Assembly: GCA_910579395.1 (NCBI GenBank)
Contig: CAJTUC010000061.1
Coordinates: forward strand, 1 to 11,587
Direction of reading: 5' to 3'
Length of the DNA stretch: 11,587 nt
DNA from: an uncultured Lachnospiraceae bacterium
GTDB lineage: Bacteria; Bacillota; Clostridia; Lachnospirales; Lachnospiraceae
The position numbers and the translations under genes were made by a program. The notes beneath the pieces were generated by a model. It did not search any database. It was not told the origin of the DNA and worked only from the letters and a program-made list of their open reading frames with translations. This document shows positions 7,009 to 11,587 of this stretch, one piece after another (within the stretch, counting starts at the first letter, position 1; each line of letters opens with the position of its first letter).

Positions 7009-7016
7009 TTCATGAT
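6994..7016 (+). repeat. 10-bp hairpin at the end of the second mini-ORF
   Basis: ATCATGAATC (6994-7003) pairs perfectly with GATTCATGAT (7007-7016) around a TCT loop. No T run follows, so it is not an ordinary terminator. It covers the last codons and stop of the mini-ORF, so a ribosome translating the peptide would disrupt it, as in a leader-peptide switch. A TATAAT at 7016-7021 has no matching -35. Confidence 0.6.
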
Positions 7017-7080
7017 ATAATAGACGCAAGCCCGGCAATTGATATTTAAGATTGGTAAGAGTGAAAAATGGAGGGTATTT

Positions 7081-7410
7081 ATGAGCAGGACATTTCAAGA
7101 GATGGAAAAAATGTACGAAGAAGTAGTAAAGCGATTCAACAAGATCGAACTGCGGGCATGGAACGCGGAAGGTGCAATGATCGAATTGTCTAAACAAGTC
7201 GGGGAACTGGCAAAACAGGTCATGATCAAAGAAAGATATTATGCGCTGGAAGGCGAAGTGCCCGATGTTGACGAGCGGCTGGGCAATGAGATGGCGGATG
7301 TGGTTGCCCAGGTAATGAGACTGGCCGATTTCTACAAGATAGACCTGGAAAAAGCTTTTATCGAAGCAAGGGAGGATGAAGACAGATACTTGAAATCCAG
7401 GGGTGTCTGA
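7081..7410 (+). CDS. MazG-like nucleotide pyrophosphohydrolase family protein
   Basis: This 109-residue all-helical protein is the size of a single MazG-like domain. MazG enzymes hydrolyse NTPs or dNTPs to NMP and pyrophosphate using two acidic metal motifs, ExxE and ExxD. The second is intact here (NEMADVV, Glu70 and Asp73). The first reads KQVGEL, with Gln39 where the first metal-binding Glu is expected and Glu42 present. It may therefore be a divergent subfamily or have altered activity. The start is supported by GGAGGG (7070-7075), 5 nt before the ATG. It is transcribed from the second leader element and appears monocistronic; the 144-nt palindrome lies after it. Its substrate cannot be inferred. 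Confidence 0.75.
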   Translation: MSRTFQEMEKMYEEVVKRFNKIELRAWNAEGAMIELSKQVGELAKQVMIKERYYALEGEVPDVDERLGNEMADVVAQVMRLADFYKIDLEKAFIEAREDEDRYLKSRGV

Positions 7411-7435
7411 TGGGTGAATGATAATGCAAGCGTCT

Positions 7436-7579
7436 GTCGGTCAGAGCATCGTTCCTTTGGAGACGCGCTTTCGCTCCGCTAGAAACGTAGCGGTACTAAG
7501 TTCAAAAGCCGCAAAACGTCTTTTTCACTAAGTACCGACGTTTCTCAAGGGTCTCCGCAGGAACGATGCTCTGACCGAC
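7436..7579. repeat. 144-nt near-palindrome (long hairpin, MITE-like or structured RNA)
   Basis: The outer arms 7436-7456 and 7559-7579 are perfect reverse complements (21 bp). Pairing resumes at 7459-7464 with 7551-7556, 7481-7488 with 7538-7545, and 7491-7497 with 7531-7537. A short AAAAG/CTTTT hairpin lies in the terminal loop. No T run follows either end and no target-site duplication is evident. It lies in the gene-free stretch 7411-7688 between the MazG-like gene and the next promoter, and it could also end transcription of the MazG-like gene. Confidence 0.8.
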
Positions 7580-7614
7580 CGGCTGTTGATTGCAGTTCCA
7601 ATTAGAAAAATAGC

Positions 7615-7643
7615 TTGAAGAATATATCAGACTGATATATAAT
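7615..7643 (+). promoter_or_regulatory. Promoter of the NapH-like/PadR operon
   Basis: TTGAAG (7615-7620) and TATAAT (7638-7643) are spaced by exactly 17 bp. A 19-bp palindrome fills the spacer and reaches into the -10, a typical repressor-blocked arrangement. Confidence 0.75.
7622..7640. promoter_or_regulatory. Operator 1, probable PadR binding site
   Basis: ATATATCAG-A-CTGATATAT is a perfect 19-bp palindrome between the -35 and -10 boxes. PadR regulators bind AT-rich palindromes near their own promoters, and a PadR gene is the second gene of this operon, so autorepression is the natural reading. No direct binding evidence can be seen in sequence. Confidence 0.65.
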
Positions 7644-7654
7644 GCTGTATAACA

Positions 7655-7673
7655 ATATATCAAACTGATACAT
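7655..7673. promoter_or_regulatory. Operator 2, imperfect copy of operator 1
   Basis: ATATATCAA-A-CTGATACAT matches operator 1 at 17 of 19 positions. It starts 33 bp further on (about three helical turns), just after the expected transcription start and before the ribosome site. Two sites on the same helix face suggest cooperative dimer binding. Confidence 0.6.
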
Positions 7674-7688
7674 AGGAGGGCTATGCTT

Positions 7689-8417
7689 ATGAAACGTCAA
7701 CAGATTAGAAAAATGTTCCTGCTCATCTCTCTGCTTCTTTTTCCGGTCACGCTTTATTATTTCAGTCCGGCGCTGATCGTCGATGCGGGGCTGCAGGGTA
7801 TCCTGAACGGGAGTTTCCTCGTATTTTGTCTGTTGTTTTTACTGTCCATTCCTTTTGGACGATTATTCTGTGCGTACCTTTGCCCGGCAGGCGGTTTGCA
7901 GGAATGCGTTTTTGCGGTGAAGGAAAAAAGTCCGAAACAGGGGCGGCGGCTGTGGCTAAAATATGGCATTTGGACGGTGTGGATGGCAGCGGTCATTTTC
8001 TGTTATTTCCACAGCGGCGGTATCGTGGCGGTGGACTTTTGGTTTGAAACGGAACATGGCATTTCGGTTTCGTCTATGCAGAGTTATCTCATTTACTATG
8101 GCATTCTCTGCCTGATTCTGATTCCTGCCCTTGTTTGCGGGAAAAGGGCGTTCTGCCATTATTTTTGCTGGATGGCGCCTTTTATGGTGCTCGGTACGAA
8201 GCTGCGCAGATTTCTTCACCTGCCGGGACTGTATATTCGGGTCGGAAAGCCGGAACAGTGCATCGCCTGCGGCAAATGCGCGAAGGTCTGCCCAATGGGC
8301 ATCGATGTTGTTCAGGAGATAAAAAGCGGGACAGTCAAGAACGCGGAATGTATTCAATGCGGCGCCTGTATTGACAATTGTCCGCGCAGTATATTAAAGT
8401 ATGGGAAGAACTGCTGA
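7689..8417 (+). CDS. NapH/YccM-type membrane 4Fe-4S binding protein
   Basis: This 242-residue inner-membrane electron-transfer protein has about four hydrophobic helices (about 7-27, 33-52, 91-110 and 133-150). Two CxxxC motifs lie at the membrane border: Cys61/Cys65 in CAYLCPAGG and Cys156/Cys160 in CHYFCW. A C-terminal ferredoxin domain follows, with two CxxCxxCxxxCP clusters (Cys191, 194, 197, 201 and Cys221, 224, 227, 231). NapH, MauN, NosR and YccM relatives move electrons between quinol or flavin donors and periplasmic or cytoplasmic partners. The partner here is unknown, since no reductase is adjacent. The ATG at 7689 is preferred over 7683 because AGGAGGG (7674-7680) is 8 nt away rather than 2. 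It is the first gene of the PadR-controlled operon, 18 nt before padR. Confidence 0.88.
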   Translation: MKRQQIRKMFLLISLLLFPVTLYYFSPALIVDAGLQGILNGSFLVFCLLFLLSIPFGRLFCAYLCPAGGLQECVFAVKEKSPKQGRRLWLKYGIWTVWMAAVIFCYFHSGGIVAVDFWFETEHGISVSSMQSYLIYYGILCLILIPALVCGKRAFCHYFCWMAPFMVLGTKLRRFLHLPGLYIRVGKPEQCIACGKCAKVCPMGIDVVQEIKSGTVKNAECIQCGACIDNCPRSILKYGKNC

Positions 8418-8435
8418 TAGTGAAGGAGAAAGTTC

Positions 8436-9092
8436 ATGGCATCGGAAAAAAAGCTGGATTGTGTGATCCTCGGTTTATTAAGTCACGAAGAATTGACGGG
8501 ATATGAGATCAAAAAGAGGATGGACACGGCTTTAAAATACTTTTGGGGAGCGAGTTACGGGAGCATTTATCCGACGTTAGCCGGTCTTGTCGAACGCGGT
8601 CTTGCAAACAAACGCGAGGCAGGGGAAAATAAACGGAATAAGATCATCTATACGATAACGGAAGAAGGGCGCTGCTATTTGAAGGAATGGCTGCGCCAGC
8701 CGATTGAAAAAGATGAGCTTCGTTACGAGACATTGCTGAAGCTGTTCTTCGGAAACGAAGAGGGGCCGGAGCAGGCACTCCGGCATATCGGGGCGTTTCG
8801 GGAGAAAATCATGCAGGAGCTGCCGTATCTTCTGGGCGCGGAAAAAGTGCTGAAGGAGCACCTTGACGAGGACACCACGCATCGTTATTATCTGCTCACG
8901 GTGGAATTTGGAATCAGAACCTACCGGACCTATCTGGAATGGTGCGATGAAGCGGAGAGGATGCTGAAGGACGGTGCGGACGGCAAGATGGAAAAAGGAG
9001 CTGGCGGCGCAGATGAAACATCCGTGGAAACGGAGGATACCGTAGAGGGAGCAGAAGCGGAAGAAAAAGGAGCGGGGTGCAATGAAAAATGA
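8436..9092 (+). CDS. PadR family transcriptional regulator
   Basis: This 218-residue protein has an N-terminal winged helix (about 8-85) of clear PadR type: ILGLLSHEELTGYEIKKRMD, then FWGASYGSIYPTLAGLVERG, and a wing with IYTITEEG. A C-terminal helical dimerisation region (about 90-170, Vir_C-like) follows. PadR proteins usually repress operons encoding phenolic-acid stress or efflux functions and are released by small molecules. Here the target is probably its own operon through the palindromes at 7622-7640 and 7655-7673. GGAG (8425-8428) stands 7 nt before the ATG. The last 45 residues are rich in Gly, Ala, Glu and Lys, look disordered and are an unusual extension. The end overlaps the next gene by 11 nt. 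Confidence 0.92.
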   Translation: MASEKKLDCVILGLLSHEELTGYEIKKRMDTALKYFWGASYGSIYPTLAGLVERGLANKREAGENKRNKIIYTITEEGRCYLKEWLRQPIEKDELRYETLLKLFFGNEEGPEQALRHIGAFREKIMQELPYLLGAEKVLKEHLDEDTTHRYYLLTVEFGIRTYRTYLEWCDEAERMLKDGADGKMEKGAGGADETSVETEDTVEGAEAEEKGAGCNEK

Positions 9093-9777
9093 GGGATGGG
9101 AAAAACAACAGGTGAGACGGGCGAGTTACCGGGCAGCGCTGCGAAGCGATGCCGGAGAGGCGCAGAACGACCGCGCATTTGCGGAATGCCAGCGCATTTT
9201 AGAGCAGGAGAAGGAGGCGCACCGTCTGCTGGCCGCCTCTCTTTATCGTTACGGTCGCTTTCTCTTTTTATATACCGAAGGCATCGGTGAGACTGCAGTT
9301 CCCGAAAAGCTGTTCGCGCCCGCGGTTCCTCTTTTGCAGAAGTGGCCGGTAACGATCGAAGAGCCGGACAACGACAGGGTATGGGTGTTGATGCAGCCCT
9401 ATTATTACCATGCGATTCCGGAAAGCGCAGAAGAATGGATGCGGAACAGACAGCCGTCCCAGCGGCGGGGCCGGATTGCGCTGCTTGCGCCGGGCAAGTG
9501 GGAAAACTATATGATGCATCATCTTGCGCTGATGCGGGAAGGGCTGATCGAAGGCGACCGGTATCATTTGATCAGTATTCATGAAAATGTGCTGTTTTCC
9601 TATTTCGAGGAGCCAAAGACCATGACGAATCTGCAGAGGAAGCCGGGAGCGCAGAGTAAAGCGCTGGAGGACTGGCTTCTGACGGATCCGGAAAGTCATT
9701 TTATGCGCTTTGTGCCCGGACAGGGGCCGGGGCCGGATGAGAATTTCATGTTCCTGTCCTGGGTGGCGGGGGTCTGA
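9082..9777 (+). CDS. Hypothetical protein in the PadR operon, possibly a tandem alpha/beta-barrel protein
   Basis: I do not recognise this 231-residue protein. The start is supported by AAGGAG (9067-9072), 9 nt before the ATG, and by the 11-nt overlap with padR, which implies translational coupling. It has no signal peptide or membrane helix, and it is rich in Trp, Tyr and His. Two segments look alike in pattern: a helix followed by YRYGRFLFLYTEGI (about 55-69), and later HHLALMREGLIEGDRYHLISIHENVLFSYFEEP. The latter recalls dimeric ferredoxin-like folds such as L-rhamnose mutarotase (LFAYFE-type strand after a helix ending in GI). This fold suggestion is weak. Its position makes it part of whatever response the PadR regulator controls. 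Confidence 0.8.
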   Translation: MKNEGWEKQQVRRASYRAALRSDAGEAQNDRAFAECQRILEQEKEAHRLLAASLYRYGRFLFLYTEGIGETAVPEKLFAPAVPLLQKWPVTIEEPDNDRVWVLMQPYYYHAIPESAEEWMRNRQPSQRRGRIALLAPGKWENYMMHHLALMREGLIEGDRYHLISIHENVLFSYFEEPKTMTNLQRKPGAQSKALEDWLLTDPESHFMRFVPGQGPGPDENFMFLSWVAGV

Positions 9778-9832
9778 GAGGATGTCAGAGGCGGCTATGG
9801 CGAAGAAAGTTTATGATTACATAATGACACAT

Positions 9833-9863
9833 AAATCTGCAGGCTTTTTGCCTGCAGATTTTT
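9833..9863 (+). terminator. Terminator of the NapH-like/PadR operon
   Basis: AAATCTGCAGGC (9833-9844) and GCCTGCAGATTT (9850-9861) form a perfect 12-bp stem with a TTTTT loop, followed by T to 9863. An outer CACATA/TATGTG pair (9828-9833 and 9865-9870) extends the symmetry. Confidence 0.92.
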
Positions 9864-9870
9864 CTATGTG

Positions 9871-10121
9871 ATAGGAAATTGCGACAGCCTGAATCATTCG
9901 GTGAGAATAAGGAGCATTCTCGTGATTGAGTGCGCGGGCACTCGATTTTTGTGTGCAGATTATACTATAGCACAAAGTTGACTTGGTTATTTTGCACAAA
10001 ATCAAAGCTTATATTTTTGGTTAATTACCAAAAAATTTTTGAAGTGGATACAAAAACTAATATATTTATATAGAAATATGATTTTTGTGAAATTGTAATA
10101 TACGTTAGGCACACGATTTAA
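9871..10121. other. AT-rich intergenic stretch, no gene seen
   Basis: No supportable gene was found. Base composition falls sharply from about 9960. The only clear structure is a hairpin, TTTTTGGT (10014-10021) with ACCAAAAA (10027-10034) and loop TAATT, followed by TTTTT at 10036-10040, which could be an operator or a terminator. The composition change fits the boundary of acquired or rearranged DNA. Confidence 0.5.
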
Positions 10122-10150
10122 TGTACAGGTGGGGTACCTTTTACTATAAT
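10122..10150 (+). promoter_or_regulatory. Promoter of the solute-binding lipoprotein gene
   Basis: TGTACA (10122-10127) and TATAAT (10145-10150) are separated by 17 bp, giving a leader of about 100 nt. Ten bases further, 10160-10173 (CTTGAGCGGTTACA) has a central CG and a good right half of a LacI/CcpA-type operator, but a poor left half. It is a weak candidate for sugar-dependent control. Confidence 0.5.
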
Positions 10151-10257
10151 CTTAACTAGCTTGAGCGGTTACACATGAAAAAAACAGACCCGGGTTATTT
10201 TTTCATAATTTTTAACTGAAACTGTACAAAAAAATGTTAAGTAAAGGAGTTGAGTTA

Positions 10258-10992
10258 ATGAGAAAGTTACCCCATATGACAGTAGCAATCTTGATATTGA
10301 TTCTGTCGTTGTCGATTACCGGCTGTGGCAGTTCCACAGACGGAAAGACCCATCTCACCTTTCAAATCTGGGATGTTTACCAGCGCCCTGGGATGCAGGC
10401 TATGTGCGACGCTTATACTGCTCAGCATCCTGATGTAGTTATTGAGGTACAGGCTACCAGCTGGAGCGAATATTGGACTAAGCTGGAAGCTTCTGCCGAG
10501 AGTAATACTATGCCGGATATTTTTTGGATGCACACCAACCAGCTGTTGTACTATGCAGACTTCGGTATGTTGGCTGATGTGACTGATCTATATGATGATG
10601 TGGAATCCGATTACTATGAAAAACACTTTTCTGAGATTTCACGCAGTAACGCCAGCGGCAGCGATGGCCGGCTCTATGGTGTACCAAAAGATAAAGATAA
10701 CGGTATGTTGGTGTACAATAAGGAAATGTTTGACGCTGCCGGCGTTCCTTATCCTACTGATGATGTAACGCGGCACATGGGGCGGGAGCATGATTTCTTT
10801 GTGGGTGACTTCGGTTTTATAGGGATAGTATTTCTGCTCTTGGTCGTATTCAGAGAACAGTTTCTCGCCGCTCTGGTAGGCGGCGGCAGAAACAGCGGAT
10901 TCATTGTTGCTCCGCTTAATGATTGTGATTTTACAGTGCGGGCATGGCAAGTGTGCGTCCTCCTTTCTCCCGGATTCCGGGCAAAAAAATAG
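10258..10992 (+). pseudogene. ABC sugar-binding lipoprotein, 3'-truncated by a rearrangement
   Basis: The protein starts at the ATG at 10258, with AAGGAG (10244-10249) 8 nt upstream. It has a lipoprotein signal peptide with lipobox ITGC (lipidated Cys23). Residues about 33-169 match the first lobe of family 1 extracellular sugar-binding proteins: TFQIWD, PGMQAMCDAYTAQHPDV, MPDIFWMH, GRLYGVPKDKD and LVYNKEMFDAAGVPYPTDD. Such proteins deliver sugars to ABC permeases at the cell surface. After Asp169 (10764) the similarity stops; the family normally continues to about 420 residues. The remaining 75 codons to the TAG at 10990-10992 are the antisense of a mobA fragment (about 10768-10950) and of its leader, so the hydrophobic stretch seen there is an accident. 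No permease genes follow. It is almost certainly non-functional. Confidence 0.8.
10768..10950 (-). pseudogene. mobA: MobA/MobL relaxase, N-terminal fragment
   Basis: Read on the minus strand from a TTG at 10950, the product begins LPCPHCKITIIKRS and continues with SAVSAAAYQSGEKLFSEYD and IMLPPHVP, the N-terminal signature of MobA/MobL relaxases that nick plasmid or transposon oriT before transfer. AAGGAGG lies 8 nt before the TTG, so the TTG is the genuine start; the nearby ATG at 10945 is out of frame. The match ends after about 61 codons, where the reading frame runs into the antisense of the solute-binding gene until a stop at 10639. The catalytic His triad and everything beyond are missing. 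This is a remnant of a mobilisable element. Confidence 0.85.
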
Positions 10993-11018
10993 CAGGATAC
11001 CTTTTCAGATTTCCTGCT
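10983..11018 (-). terminator. Minus-strand terminator of the membrane-protein operon
   Basis: On the minus strand AGCAGGA (11018-11012) pairs with TCCTGCT (10997-10991), with a 14-nt loop. An A and then seven T (10989-10983) follow. It lies between the membrane-protein gene and the mobA start. Confidence 0.6.
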
Positions 11019-11077
11019 TGGGTGTGCCGCTAATAGGCGGTGGGTATTTAGTTATTTTTATTATATTTGGGTCACTG

Positions 11078-11500
11078 TTACATCCTCTTTTCCAACATAT
11101 GAAACACGATAACTCCTACCAGCCATTGAAGAACAAAAAGTAAGAATATCATCGCTATTATCCATACTTCTACTCTAACCAATGCAAGTATAAGCGACAG
11201 GATGAGTAAAGAAAATGTCATGATTTGATAGGTGACATGACCGGCTTTCATTCGTAAATATTGTTTTCTTTCATCAACACTATTGATATGGGCTTCCTTC
11301 TTTTTTGCTTCATATTCTGCATATCGTTTAGGATTTTGCCAATAAGTGATACGGATGATCTGTACGATAGAAGCAGCCATGATTCCAACACCCATAGAGA
11401 AAATCATAGTCGAATAGTAGTCAGCTTTAACAAAAAAACTCACACATACTAACCCGATACCCACTAAAATTTCAATGACAAATGGCTTTTTTTCTTTCAT
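11078..11500 (-). CDS. Small membrane protein with four predicted helices, paired with an HTH regulator
   Basis: The 140-residue product has hydrophobic helices at about 7-24, 31-50, 91-110 and 112-134, with a charged cytoplasmic-type loop between helices 2 and 3 (PKRYAEYEAKKKEAHINSVDERK). I do not recognise a named family. The start is supported by GAGGAGGAG just upstream and by an ATGA overlap with the stop codon of the HTH gene (4 nt), so the two are translationally coupled. XRE-type regulator plus small membrane protein pairs are common in Firmicutes, and the membrane partner may sense or be controlled by the regulator. The gene is followed by 85 nt without a gene, then the terminator at 10983-11018. 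A short inverted repeat (CCGC/GCGG, 11027-11040) lies between. Confidence 0.75.
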   Translation of the reverse strand: MKEKKPFVIEILVGIGLVCVSFFVKADYYSTMIFSMGVGIMAASIVQIIRITYWQNPKRYAEYEAKKKEAHINSVDERKQYLRMKAGHVTYQIMTFSLLILSLILALVRVEVWIIAMIFLLFVLQWLVGVIVFHMLEKRM

Positions 11501-11587
11501 TTTGACTCCTCCTCATAAATAAAAATTTCTTCAATACTCATATCAAAATACCGGGCAATTTTAAATGCTAACTGAATAGATGGATTA
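11497..11587 (-). CDS. XRE-family HTH regulator, C-terminal tail (5' end outside window)
   Basis: The minus strand from the window edge reads NPSIQLAFKIARYFDMSIEE, then IFIYEEESK and a stop. This is the last helix and tail of short Cro/CI-type regulators of the NPSLxLAxKIAxxLxxxIExIF pattern. Only 29 residues are visible; the DNA-binding helices lie beyond the window. It overlaps the membrane-protein start by 4 nt. Confidence 0.8.
   Translation of the reverse strand, partial: NPSIQLAFKIARYFDMSIEEIFIYEEESK

Noticed and set aside
9817..10005. 62-codon minus-strand frame ending in the PadR-operon terminator
   Set aside because: Its last codons are the terminator hairpin, it has no clear ribosome site, and I recognise no family. 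A degraded gene cannot be excluded, but there is not enough to report one.
10765..10992. Apparent transmembrane segment at the C-terminus of the solute-binding protein (FGFIGIVFLLLVVF)
   Set aside because: It is the antisense reading of the MobA fragment (SEYDQEQKYYPYK region), so the hydrophobic run is an artefact.

Overview
The window reads as a low-to-middle GC Firmicute, most likely a gut Lachnospiraceae-type Clostridium. The evidence is the strong AGGAGG ribosome sites, the TTGACA/TATAAT-type promoters, the Firmicute PTS proteins, the PadR and XRE regulators, and the Clostridiales-style MobA/MobL and serine-recombinase remnants at the two ends. I could not run any database search, so family calls rest on motifs read by eye.

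Layout. Positions 1-272 hold the 3' part of a large serine recombinase that stops inside a perfect 19-bp hairpin. Positions 273-430 hold two further inverted repeats and no gene. Positions 437-541 carry a promoter and a 49-nt leader element with a 15-codon mini-ORF, followed by a 1015-residue membrane hybrid histidine kinase (559-3606) and its terminator. A second promoter (3719-3747) drives a sugar-phosphate and PTS cluster: 1-phosphofructokinase (fruK), HPr (ptsH) and enzyme I (ptsI), closed by a strong terminator at 6870-6912. The same leader element then recurs (6937-6985, 45 of 49 bases identical) upstream of a MazG-like protein (7081-7410). A 144-nt near-palindrome (7436-7579) separates this from a PadR-controlled operon: a NapH-type membrane 4Fe-4S protein, the PadR regulator and an unrecognised 231-residue protein. 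Two copies of a palindrome sit in and just after its promoter. The operon ends at a clean terminator (9833-9863).

From about 9960 the DNA becomes AT-rich and looks rearranged. A sugar-binding lipoprotein gene (from 10258) breaks off near 10765 and is joined, in opposite orientation, to the first 61 codons of a MobA/MobL relaxase (10950 down to about 10768). Further right, on the minus strand, are a small four-helix membrane protein and the C-terminal tail of an upstream HTH regulator, overlapping by four bases.

How the parts may work together: fruK, HPr and EI provide general PTS phosphoryl transfer plus fructose-1-phosphate use, but no EII sugar permease is present. HPr has Lys at position 46 where Firmicutes normally have the regulatory Ser, so it should serve transport but not CcpA-type repression. 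The most unusual item is the repeated promoter/leader cassette, which has a covarying hairpin and a conserved short peptide start (MFD-K/E-W) in front of two unrelated genes.
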